A stretch of 5,431 nt of DNA. Origin: CAYTOJ01 sp964439415 (GTDB lineage Bacteria; Pseudomonadota; Alphaproteobacteria; Rickettsiales; CAZAGG01). The stretch covers positions 1 to 5,431 of the forward strand of contig CAYTOJ010000119.1 of assembly GCA_964439415.1 (NCBI GenBank). The letters are read 5' to 3'. Numbering within the stretch: the stretch's first letter is position 1; every line of letters starts with the position of its first letter. The position numbers and the translations under genes are program-made. Positions 1 through 5,431 of the stretch are shown piece by piece. Below the pieces are notes generated by a model. That model was not told the origin of the DNA, ran no database searches, and saw only the letters and a list, made by a program, of their open reading frames with translations.

Positions 1-506
1 TGGAATGCCGTCAGGATTTTCAGTTTCTCTTCCAGAATTTCCGGGTGTTTTAAATCACACACTCTAACCGCCCGCCTTCCGGTTTTATCCTCATAAGCGG
101 GGCCGATGCCACGGCCTGTAGTGCCGATCTTTCCCGCTCCCAGAGCTGATTCTGACGCAGCGTCCAGTTGTCGGTGCAGCGGCAATATCAGCGATGCATT
201 CTCGGCGATTTTTAAATTATCAGCAGTGATTTCAACTCTCTGCGCTTTAATCCGCTCAATTTCTGCCAGCAGCGCGAAGGGGTCAATCACCACACCACCG
301 CCGATAATGGAAAGCTTGTTAGGCCGCACAATGCCAGATGGAAGTAAACTTAAAATGAACTTCTCACCGTCAATCACCAGTGTATGACCAGCGTTATGGC
401 CGCCCTGGAAGCGCACTACCACATCAGCGCGTTCACTCAGCCAGTCAACCACCTTGCCTTTGCCTTCATCGCCCCACTGAAGGCCTACCACTACTACATT
501 CGCCAT
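1..506 (-). CDS. purA: Adenylosuccinate synthetase, N-terminal part (cut by window edge)
   Basis: This cytoplasmic enzyme joins IMP and aspartate, using GTP, to make adenylosuccinate in the first committed step from IMP to AMP. The 168 visible residues start MANVVVVGLQWGDEGKGK, the family GTP-binding signature. Asp13 and His41 (in GGHNAGHTL) fall at the positions of the catalytic pair known from the E. coli enzyme. IGGGVVIDP (about 68-76) and GTTGRGIGPAYEDK (128-141) are further family blocks. Family members are about 430 residues, so roughly 60% lies beyond the left edge. The ATG at 506 is the normal family start and has GAGGAG three bases upstream. The gene lies 30 bp after the xseA stop on the same strand, and I see no terminator between them, so co-transcription is likely. 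The reading frame is intact. Identity is certain; only the C-terminal part is unseen. Confidence 0.97.
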   Translation of the reverse strand, partial: MANVVVVGLQWGDEGKGKVVDWLSERADVVVRFQGGHNAGHTLVIDGEKFILSLLPSGIVRPNKLSIIGGGVVIDPFALLAEIERIKAQRVEITADNLKIAENASLILPLHRQLDAASESALGAGKIGTTGRGIGPAYEDKTGRRAVRVCDLKHPEILEEKLKILTAF

Positions 507-509
507 ATA

Positions 510-515
510 CTCCTC
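510..515 (-). promoter_or_regulatory. Ribosome binding site of purA
   Basis: Read on the minus strand this is GAGGAG, followed by TAT and the purA ATG. It is the strongest Shine-Dalgarno match in the window. The three-base spacing is shorter than usual. It sits inside the 30-bp xseA-purA gap and supports the ATG at 506. Confidence 0.7.
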
Positions 516-536
516 AAAAAAATCCTCTAATAAATT

Positions 537-1937
537 TCAGCTCCGCACTACCTCTGCATCACCATCATAAAAACTGAGTACCGCTTTGCTGCCAGGCGGA
601 AAACCGCTGGCTGACTTGAGCAGAACACCATCCTTAGTATGCGCCATAATAAACCCACGCTGGAGGACTGAACGATAATCCAGCGCCAGCAGCAGCTTGG
701 AGAGGCTGTTATACTCCCTGTTCTTGTTATCCAGCACCCTTAAAACAGAAGCTTTTGTCCGCTCATGAAAGTCACTTGCCGTTTTAATATTGGATTCCAG
801 GCTTTGCATTAACACAAGTGGCTTCAGACAGGCTGCGACAAGATCAAACTTCTGCGTTTTCATAATTAGAAATATCTTCGGTGCGCTTTGCAGGCGATCC
901 GATAAATCATCCAGCTTCTGCGCAGGATAGCTCAGTAAATCTTCTTTTCTTGGCAGAGCGCGGGCGAGGGATGCAACCTGCGCACTTAAATTATCCAGTA
1001 TCCTTGCCGCAGCACTATCCAGCCGCTGTGATACTTCGTTTAAGTAGCTTTTTATCTCCCGCAGCACGGGCACGGCTTTTTCTGCTGCTGCTGTGGGGGT
1101 GGGAGCGCGCAGGTCAGCCGCGTAGTCTATCAGTGTGGTATCGGTCTCGTGGCCTATGGCTGAAATAAGCGGTATGGAACAAAGCGCAACTGAGCGCACC
1201 ACAACTTCCTCGTTAAACGCCCATAAATCCTCAACTGAGCCACCACCACGCGCCACAATGATAAGATCAGGGCGTGGCACATTCTGGCCACCATCCAGCG
1301 CATGGAAATAGGAAATGGCAGCGGCTACCTGTTCCGCCGCCCCCTCCCCCTGCACCTGCACGGGGTAGAGCACCACCTGCACGGGGCATCTATCCCGCAG
1401 ACGGTGGAGAATATCGCGGATTACCGCCCCGGTTGGTGATGTAATAATGCCAATTACTTTTGGCATGAATGGTATGGGTTTTTTACGATCCTCTGCGAAT
1501 ATTCCCTCACTGGAGAGAATCTTTTTCAACTGCTCCAGCCGTGCCATTAAAGCGCCAAGGCCAGCCGGTTCCATCCATTCCACCACCATCTGGTATTGCG
1601 AGCGGCCAGGATAGGTAGTGATTTTGCCCGTGCAGATCACCTCCATCCCATCTTCAGGTTTAAACTTCAGTTTTCCGGCTGTACCCCGCCAGCATACTGC
1701 GTTGAGGCAGGATTTATCATCCTTCAATGTGAAATATAAATGCCCTGATGTATGCAGTTTGGCGCCGCTGAGTTCCGCTTTTACCCGCACATAACCGAAA
1801 TTATCCTCCACCACGCGCTTCAGAGCCATTGCAATATCGCTGACCGAATATTCCACGCTGTTATGTGTTGCTGGTTGCTGCAAAGTTCTTCTTTGTATTT
1901 GTATAATACCAGAAACACTTAAGAGTGTTCCCGGCAT
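537..1937 (-). CDS. xseA: Exodeoxyribonuclease VII large subunit
   Basis: XseA is the catalytic subunit of exonuclease VII, which with several copies of the small XseB subunit degrades single-stranded DNA in both directions to acid-soluble oligonucleotides. Counting from the ATG at 1937 (466 residues), an N-terminal OB-fold covers about 29-125. The catalytic domain follows with SPTGAVIRDILHRL (167-180), ARGGGSVEDLWAFNEE (229-244), SAIGHETD (259-266) and APTPTAAAE (278-286). A long helical region follows, then the C-terminal LQRGF motif (425-429). All family blocks are present and the frame is unbroken. The stop at 537 is certain but the start is not. TTG at 1967, ATG at 1958, ATG at 1937 and TTG at 1883 are all in frame, and none has a good ribosome site. 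I give the ATG at 1937 as a conservative choice. The TTG at 1883 (448 residues, AAGAAG just upstream) would give a more typical short leader before the OB-fold. xseB is not in the window. Confidence 0.95.
   Translation of the reverse strand: MPGTLLSVSGIIQIQRRTLQQPATHNSVEYSVSDIAMALKRVVEDNFGYVRVKAELSGAKLHTSGHLYFTLKDDKSCLNAVCWRGTAGKLKFKPEDGMEVICTGKITTYPGRSQYQMVVEWMEPAGLGALMARLEQLKKILSSEGIFAEDRKKPIPFMPKVIGIITSPTGAVIRDILHRLRDRCPVQVVLYPVQVQGEGAAEQVAAAISYFHALDGGQNVPRPDLIIVARGGGSVEDLWAFNEEVVVRSVALCSIPLISAIGHETDTTLIDYAADLRAPTPTAAAEKAVPVLREIKSYLNEVSQRLDSAAARILDNLSAQVASLARALPRKEDLLSYPAQKLDDLSDRLQSAPKIFLIMKTQKFDLVAACLKPLVLMQSLESNIKTASDFHERTKASVLRVLDNKNREYNSLSKLLLALDYRSVLQRGFIMAHTKDGVLLKSASGFPPGSKAVLSFYDGDAEVVRS
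1912..1931 (-). repeat. Short hairpin at the 5' end of xseA
   Basis: AACACT (1914-1919) and AGTGTT (1924-1929) form a perfect inverted repeat around a four-base loop. One G-T and one G-C pair (1913/1930 and 1912/1931) extend it to eight base pairs. No T run follows on either strand, so it is not a terminator. It lies between two candidate xseA starts. If translation begins at the TTG at 1883 it is a leader hairpin or protein-binding dyad; if at 1937 it is within codons 3-9. Significance unknown. Confidence 0.45.
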
Positions 1938-1984
1938 ATTATTTATATTTTTGCGCATGGCCGCCAAGCCAGCCCCATGCGCTT

Positions 1985-2011
1985 ATTATACTGCTCGCAA
2001 ATTAACTGCAA
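1985..2011 (-). promoter_or_regulatory. Candidate promoter of the xseA-purA transcript
   Basis: On the minus strand an exact TATAAT occupies 1990-1985. The best -35-like element is TTGCAG at 2011-2006, giving a short 15-base spacer; the -35 match is weak. Transcription would start near 1978, about 40 bases before the ATG at 1937 or 95 bases before the TTG at 1883. The -10 box lies in one arm of the inverted repeat. Confidence 0.5.
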
Positions 2012-2015
2012 TAAA

Positions 2016-2045
2016 TCTACACTTTTGAAACACGAGCAGTATAAT
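2016..2045 (+). promoter_or_regulatory. Candidate promoter of purD
   Basis: An exact TATAAT at 2040-2045 is preceded by TCTACA at 2016-2021 (four of six -35 consensus bases) with an 18-base spacer. The expected start near 2052 leaves a leader of about 33 bases before the purD ATG. That leader contains GGAAG at 2074-2078, a modest ribosome site six bases before the ATG. Another exact TATAAT lies farther upstream at 1902-1907 on this strand, without a good -35 partner. Confidence 0.55.
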
Positions 2046-2084
2046 GCCAGTGATAAAGCCTTATAGCAAAACCGGAAGCATAAA

Positions 2085-3344
2085 ATGAATATATTGGTTA
2101 TTGGCTCTGGTGGCAGAGAACACGCCTTGTGCTGGAAGATTGCAGAATCTCCGCTGCTAAATAAACTTTTCTGCCTGCCAGGCAATGCAGGCACAGCAAA
2201 AATAGCGCGCAATATCGCTCTAAGTCCATTAGATTTTCCGGCGGTGAAGGATTTCTGCCGGGATAATGCCGTGGAACTGGTAGTAGTGGGACCTGAAGAG
2301 CCTTTAACCCACGGCATTACTGATTATCTGCAGGAGCATGGTGTACAAGTATTCGGCTGCTCCAAGGCCGCCAGTATGCTGGAGGCATCCAAGGCTTACA
2401 CCAAGGCTCTATGTCTGGAGGCAAACATTCCAACGGCTGAATATGCTGAATTTGAAGCACTGGAGCCAGCCGCTGCTTACATCCGCAGCAAAACCCCACC
2501 ACTGGTGATAAAGGCTGATGGCCTCGCTGCCGGGAAAGGCGTGGTTATAGCTTATACTATAGATGAGGCTTTGCAGGCAGCGGAAGAAACCTTAAGTGGC
2601 AGGTTTGGCATGGCTGGAAATAAAATACTGGTCGAGGAATTTCTGCAAGGGGAAGAACTAAGCCTATTCGCGGTTTGCGATGGCAGGCGCGCTTTGTACT
2701 TAGGCTCTGCCCGTGACCATAAACGCGCTTTCGACGGGGATGAAGGCCCCAACACCGGTGGCATGGGAACATTCTCACCCGTAGCCGCCGCCACGAATGA
2801 ATTAGTGGAAGAAGTGATGAATACTATAATCACACCAACCGTAGAAACAATGGCATCCAGAGGAACACCATACCAGGGAGTGTTATTTGCCGGACTGATG
2901 CTGACCAGCACCGGCCCTAAACTGCTTGAATACAACTGCCGCTTCGGCGACCCTGAAACTCAAGTTTTAATGCGCCGCTATAAAGGCGATATTGTGCCGC
3001 TGCTGCTGGGTATAGCTTCTGGTAACTTAAGCGACATACAAATAGAAAGCCAGCCAGGTGCGGCTATCTGCGTGGTTATGGCTGCGCATGGCTACCCCGG
3101 TGAATATGTGAAAAATAGCGTGATAAACGGTCTGGATGCGGCGGAGAATATTGATGGCGTGCAGATATTCCATGCCGGAACAAAGCTTGAAGGTAATAAG
3201 ACAATAGCAACCGGCGGTCGCGTTTTAGGCATTACCGTTCTGGCTTCAGGCTTTATCGCTGCACGGGCAAAAGCCTATGAATCAATAGAAAGAATTAACT
3301 GGCCACAGGGATTCTGCAGAAAAGATATTGGAAAGAATGCGTGA
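2085..3344 (+). CDS. purD: Phosphoribosylamine-glycine ligase (GAR synthetase)
   Basis: PurD catalyses the second step of de novo purine synthesis: 5-phosphoribosylamine, glycine and ATP give glycinamide ribonucleotide, ADP and phosphate, in the cytoplasm. The 419 residues match the usual single-domain bacterial length of about 420-430. The N-domain starts with MNILVIGSGGREHAL and VVVGPEEPL (67-74). The ATP-grasp part has VIKADGLAAGKGV (141-153), the block DHKRAFDGDEGPNTGGMG (211-228) and the signature RFGDPETQ (286-293), which holds metal-binding residues. The C-domain shows FHAGT (362-366), ATGGRVLGITV (375-385) and a final CRKDIG. The ATG at 2085 is fixed by the family N-terminus and has GGAAG six bases before it. 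The gene diverges from xseA and converges with phaC, whose stop lies 8 bp away. There is no fusion to purH or purN and no frame break. Confidence 0.97.
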   Translation: MNILVIGSGGREHALCWKIAESPLLNKLFCLPGNAGTAKIARNIALSPLDFPAVKDFCRDNAVELVVVGPEEPLTHGITDYLQEHGVQVFGCSKAASMLEASKAYTKALCLEANIPTAEYAEFEALEPAAAYIRSKTPPLVIKADGLAAGKGVVIAYTIDEALQAAEETLSGRFGMAGNKILVEEFLQGEELSLFAVCDGRRALYLGSARDHKRAFDGDEGPNTGGMGTFSPVAAATNELVEEVMNTIITPTVETMASRGTPYQGVLFAGLMLTSTGPKLLEYNCRFGDPETQVLMRRYKGDIVPLLLGIASGNLSDIQIESQPGAAICVVMAAHGYPGEYVKNSVINGLDAAENIDGVQIFHAGTKLEGNKTIATGGRVLGITVLASGFIAARAKAYESIERINWPQGFCRKDIGKNA

Positions 3345-3352
3345 TTATTCTT

Positions 3353-4441
3353 TTACTTCCCAGGTATAGAGCCGTCACGAATCCACTCCAGCATTGGTTG
3401 CCAGCAGAGTTTTGCCGCGCTTAGTGATGCAGTGATACCTATATGGCCGCAATCAGGTGTCAAAGTTGTGCACAAAGGTATGTTGTCAGCCAAAGCAAAC
3501 GCTGAAGGCGGCGGCACTATTTTATCTTTTACGGGGATTACCGCCAGCGTTGGCACTTTTATTAGGCCTGGCTGTATTATCCGGCCGCCAACAGCCCAGG
3601 CTCCGTTCTGCAGAGTATTTCCGCCTATCCACTGGTTCAGGCATTCCTTCGCTGCCGGGGCGGAGAGGTTAACACCATCGTTCACCCATTCTTCCACCAG
3701 CATGAATAACTCACGCTCGAATCCGGTTATCTCACCCCTCCCCAGGCGCTGAAACTTGCGCTGGAACAGGAAGGGATCATTCAGGTGAAACATTGCCTGA
3801 ACTATATTAGAGCTGAAAGTGCCATGATCCTTTAATGCTGATGCGGCTGAGGCCAAAGTTTTTCTATGCGCCGCAAATGGCTCCACGGCAAAATCCCACG
3901 GCGCGGCCAGAAGCACCAGCCCCGCTATAGCTTTATCAAGCAGTTGCGCTGCCGCAACCGCCATAGTCCCCCCCATGCAATAGCCAAGCAGGTAAACCGG
4001 GGCAGTTTTGCCTGCATGTTCAATCGCCGGAATTAAAATCTCCTCAATATAACTACGCACATTCAAACTTTTCTCTAATTCGCCTGGCTCACCCCAGTCG
4101 AGAACCTGGACATTAAAACCATGATGCAAAAGGAAGCGCGCCATGCTGCAATCCTGGTGTAAATCCAGTATGTTCCAGCGGTTGATGAGCGATGGAACCA
4201 TCAAAATTACCGCATCATGTTTGCGTGGCATTAAAGCCAGCAGCCGGGCATTTCCCTTACTCCAGATTACATCATAAGGCGTCTTGTAAGAAGATTCACT
4301 ACGGTTTGCGTAGGCGCCAAGGCCGGTTAGCAGACTACCCCAGCGGTTTTCAATTTCTTTGTTTATGGCATCCAGGCCTTGCGCTTCACCACTTTGTTGC
4401 AGTGCATCAACCAGGGTTTTCAGGCTTGACAGTTGCCCCAT
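3353..4441 (-). CDS. phaC: Short PHA synthase, class III/IV-like catalytic subunit
   Basis: PHA synthases polymerise (R)-3-hydroxyacyl-CoA into polyester on intracellular granules. This is an alpha/beta-hydrolase with the PHA-synthase lipase-like box GYCMGG (153-158, nucleophile Cys155), Asp306 in VKDKIVPP and His333 in CGHIG, forming the expected Cys-Asp-His triad. VPSLINRWNILDL (82-94), the DWG at 115-117 and VEEWVNDGV (249-257) also match the family. I start it at the ATG at 4441 (AGG seven bases upstream), giving 362 residues, the size of class III/IV PhaC (about 355-362) and far below class I/II (about 560-600). The frame stays open to an ATG at 4570 (405 residues), but that would overlap the upstream gene by 164 bp and add sequence not expected in the family. 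With the chosen start the overlap is 35 bp, suggesting translational coupling. A non-polymerising PhaC-like hydrolase is possible but less likely given the intact triad. Confidence 0.85.
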   Translation of the reverse strand: MGQLSSLKTLVDALQQSGEAQGLDAINKEIENRWGSLLTGLGAYANRSESSYKTPYDVIWSKGNARLLALMPRKHDAVILMVPSLINRWNILDLHQDCSMARFLLHHGFNVQVLDWGEPGELEKSLNVRSYIEEILIPAIEHAGKTAPVYLLGYCMGGTMAVAAAQLLDKAIAGLVLLAAPWDFAVEPFAAHRKTLASAASALKDHGTFSSNIVQAMFHLNDPFLFQRKFQRLGRGEITGFERELFMLVEEWVNDGVNLSAPAAKECLNQWIGGNTLQNGAWAVGGRIIQPGLIKVPTLAVIPVKDKIVPPPSAFALADNIPLCTTLTPDCGHIGITASLSAAKLCWQPMLEWIRDGSIPGK

Positions 4442-4736
4442 ATTCAAGCCTGGCGATGCGTTTTTCAAGGTCTGATATACGAAGAGCGAGCTGTGCGATA
4501 ACAAGGTCTGCAACCCCATATGCATGGGCAGCAGGTTGGGAAACTTCTGGCTGGCGTTTGCTTGTATCATCAGGGGTCACATTAGTGGTATCTTTCGGGT
4601 AAGTAAAAGCCTTACCAAAGTCGTGCATCAGTTTTATATATGAGCCTGCTGTTTCCGGATCAGTCAGTGCTTTGGAAAGCTGTTTCTGCCATAAATCCAT
4701 AAATTCCCTAGCAAACGCCTCGCTACTATCCGCCAT
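4407..4736 (-). CDS. Small coiled-coil protein, probable PhaE/PhaR-type PHA synthase subunit
   Basis: This 109-residue protein (about 12 kDa) is not one I can place by a diagnostic motif. An N-terminal helical, amphipathic part (about 6-43, including FMDLWQKQL and YIKLMHDFGKAF) is followed by a polar linker rich in Thr, Pro and Asp (about 46-72). A C-terminal heptad-like helix (about 76-99) ends ISDLEKRIARLE. Class III PhaE and class IV PhaR subunits similarly end in a coiled-coil segment and are encoded beside a short PhaC. The location just upstream of and overlapping phaC, opposite the PHA regulator gene, points the same way. At 109 residues it is well below PhaE or class IV PhaR sizes. 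It has no signal peptide or membrane segment. The ATG at 4736 has AGG nine bases upstream. It could instead be a phasin-like granule protein. The gene is well supported; the function is inferred. Confidence 0.75.
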   Translation of the reverse strand: MADSSEAFAREFMDLWQKQLSKALTDPETAGSYIKLMHDFGKAFTYPKDTTNVTPDDTSKRQPEVSQPAAHAYGVADLVIAQLALRISDLEKRIARLEYGATVKPENPG

Positions 4737-4741
4737 TTTTA

Positions 4742-4770
4742 TTTACCTGCACAATTTTTTGTGCAATAAT
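4742..4770 (+). promoter_or_regulatory. Candidate phaR promoter
   Basis: TTTACC (4742-4747, four of six -35 bases) and AATAAT (4765-4770, five of six -10 bases) are separated by exactly 17 bases. The spacer consists of the TGCACAA palindrome. The predicted start near 4777 gives a leader of about 20 bases. phaR has no clear Shine-Dalgarno sequence. A repressor on the palindrome would block the polymerase directly. I could not identify an equally good promoter for the minus-strand genes in this gap. Confidence 0.5.
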
Positions 4771-4825
4771 TCCTGCACAAAAAAAGTAAAGCCGCCATGG
4801 AAAATAAAGCTGCACTGCACAAAAA
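4747..4825. promoter_or_regulatory. TGCACAA half-site array, likely PhaR operator
   Basis: Four copies of the heptamer TGCACAA are seen: 4748-4754 (+), 4759-4765 (inverted, TTGTGCA), 4774-4780 (+) and 4816-4822 (+), the last inside phaR codons 7-9. The first two form the perfect palindrome TGCACAATTTTTTGTGCA, with centres 11 bp apart, about one helical turn. The last two share the longer string CTGCACAAAAA and are 42 bp apart. PhaR regulators of alphaproteobacteria are reported to bind TGC-rich sites and repress their own gene and phasin genes. Position between phaR and the synthase pair makes this a strong candidate for autoregulation and control of both transcripts. Confidence 0.65.
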
Positions 4826-5321
4826 GAATCAGGCCGAAAACCCGACAGTTATAAAGAAGTATGCCAACCGCAGGCTTTATAACACCGACACCAGTACATA
4901 CATCACGCTGGAGGATTTATGCGCAATGATCAAGCGCGGTGAGGATTTCATAGTGTATGATGCTAAAACCGGGGATGATATTACAAGGTCAGTCCTCACC
5001 CAGGTTATAGTGGAGCAGGAATCAAAGAATTATAATCTGCTGCCCGCAAGTTTCCTGCGAAAGGTAATCAGCTTTTATGACGATGGCATAAGGGAAATGC
5101 TGCCGCAGTATCTGGATGCCAGCATAGATGCCTTTGTGAAGAACCAGGAAAATATGCGCTCAGTGTTTAAAGGCTCACTTGGCGGCATAATACCAAACCC
5201 GCAGCAGTTTGAGGAAGTAGCAAAGCAGAACATGCAGCTATTCCAGCAAGCCATGACTAAAATGATGGATCCCTTCGGCCTCTTTGCCCAGCAGAAGAAG
5301 GATACGGATACGAAGGAGTAG
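4797..5321 (+). CDS. phaR: PHA synthesis repressor PhaR
   Basis: PhaR is a DNA-binding protein that senses PHA granules: when polymer is absent it represses phasin and its own genes, and it leaves DNA when it binds nascent granules. The 174 residues show the N-terminal DNA-binding domain (PHB_acc_N type, about 17-76) with VIKKYANRRLYNTDTSTYIT, DFIVYDAKTGDDITRSVLTQ and IVEQE. The following granule-associated segment (PHB_acc type) has LLPASFLRKVISFYDD (81-96). The C-terminal third is helical and rich in Gln and Met, ending with a charged tail. Length fits the family (about 150-200). The ATG at 4797 is the only start before the conserved core (next Met is residue 44), although its ribosome site is weak. 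It diverges from the small-subunit/phaC pair across 60 bp containing the TGCACAA array. It should not be confused with the unrelated class IV synthase subunit also called PhaR. Confidence 0.95.
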   Translation: MENKAALHKKNQAENPTVIKKYANRRLYNTDTSTYITLEDLCAMIKRGEDFIVYDAKTGDDITRSVLTQVIVEQESKNYNLLPASFLRKVISFYDDGIREMLPQYLDASIDAFVKNQENMRSVFKGSLGGIIPNPQQFEEVAKQNMQLFQQAMTKMMDPFGLFAQQKKDTDTKE

Positions 5322-5389
5322 TTTTATCGTAACTGCATAAATGCCACAAGCACCAATACATGTTGTGTACAAGTGCACTGAAGTCTTTT

Positions 5390-5411
5390 CCCGCCTGAAG
5401 GCGGGGGTTTT
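5390..5411 (+). terminator. Probable Rho-independent terminator after phaR
   Basis: CCCGCC (5390-5395), a TGAA loop and GGCGGG (5400-5405) make a perfect six-pair GC stem, with two more G-T wobble pairs possible at its base. GG and TTTT follow. The T run is short but only the plus strand has one, so it would end the phaR transcript about 70 bp after its stop. A possible ATG with a purine-rich site upstream begins only 17 bp later, so an attenuator in the leader of the next gene cannot be excluded. Confidence 0.65.
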
Positions 5412-5431
5412 AACCTCAGAAGGGACTATGA

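Larger units (their letters stand above)
1985..2045. repeat. Perfect 13-bp inverted repeat between xseA and purD
   Basis: The left arm ATTATACTGCTCG (1985-1997) is the exact reverse complement of the right arm CGAGCAGTATAAT (2033-2045), with 35 bp between them. Each arm ends in a consensus TATAAT pointing outward: minus strand at 1990-1985 toward xseA, plus strand at 2040-2045 toward purD. The identical GAGCAG before each TATAAT means both promoters share their upstream bases. The spacer is AT-rich. The arms could also be paired half-sites for a regulator, but I recognise no known operator. Confidence 0.8.

Noticed and set aside
106..387. Plus-strand open frames of 93 and 65 codons opposite purA and the xseA end
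   Set aside because: They are antisense to strongly conserved purA and xseA coding sequence, lack ribosome sites and show no recognisable domain.
1902..1907. Third exact TATAAT, plus strand, as an extra purD promoter
   Set aside because: No acceptable -35 element lies 16-18 bases upstream, and in an AT-rich stretch a lone hexamer is weak evidence.
1943..2317. Minus-strand 124-codon frame across the xseA-purD gap and start of purD
   Set aside because: It is antisense to the conserved purD N-terminus, would cover the divergent promoter region, and resembles no known protein.
2552..2935. Minus-strand frames of 127 and 73 codons inside purD
   Set aside because: They are shadows of the ATP-grasp coding region; composition is low quality and there is no ribosome site.
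3432..3752. Plus-strand frames inside phaC (106 and 71 codons) and at 4192-4602 (136 codons)
   Set aside because: They lie opposite the catalytic region and N-terminal part of the synthase, and their translations show no family features.
5341..5430. Thirty-codon open frame reading through the hairpin to the window edge
   Set aside because: It has no ribosome site, is short enough to be open by chance, and would place a GC-rich terminator-like stem inside coding sequence.

Overview
The window looks like a stretch of an alphaproteobacterial chromosome of moderate GC content. The main pointers are a PhaR-type polyhydroxyalkanoate (PHA) regulator with the KKYANRRLYNT core, XseA and PurA sequences of alphaproteobacterial character, and free use of ATA (Ile) and AGA (Arg) codons, which is unlike the GC-rich members of the class. 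I cannot assign a genus. All recognised genes are ordinary chromosomal genes, and I see no insertion sequence, tRNA, rRNA or CRISPR array.

Left half (1-3344): two purine-synthesis genes flank a DNA-repair gene. On the minus strand xseA (exonuclease VII large subunit) is followed 30 bp later by purA (adenylosuccinate synthetase), which runs off the left edge after 168 codons. purD (GAR synthetase) is transcribed the other way. The region between xseA and purD holds a perfect 13-bp inverted repeat (1985-1997 / 2033-2045). Each arm carries an exact TATAAT facing outward, so the dyad looks like a symmetric divergent promoter. A second hairpin (1912-1931) lies near the uncertain xseA start.

Right half (3353-5431): a compact PHA module. 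On the minus strand a 109-residue protein with a C-terminal coiled coil (probably a small PhaE/PhaR-type synthase subunit) precedes and overlaps a short PHA synthase with the Cys-Asp-His triad and a GYCMGG box. The synthase is about 362 residues from its likely start, the size of class III/IV enzymes. phaR diverges from this pair across a 60-bp gap. That gap and the first phaR codons carry four TGCACAA half-sites, two of them forming a perfect palindrome that fills the spacer of a likely phaR promoter. This is a convincing candidate operator for PhaR control of both transcripts.

purD and phaC converge with only 8 bp between their stop codons. After phaR there is a GC-rich hairpin followed by a short T run, and then a possible ribosome-binding site and ATG at the extreme right edge.

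The most interesting points are the minimal two-subunit PHA synthase in what looks like an alphaproteobacterium, a class best known for single-subunit class I enzymes, the TGCACAA operator array, and the mirror-image promoter between xseA and purD.
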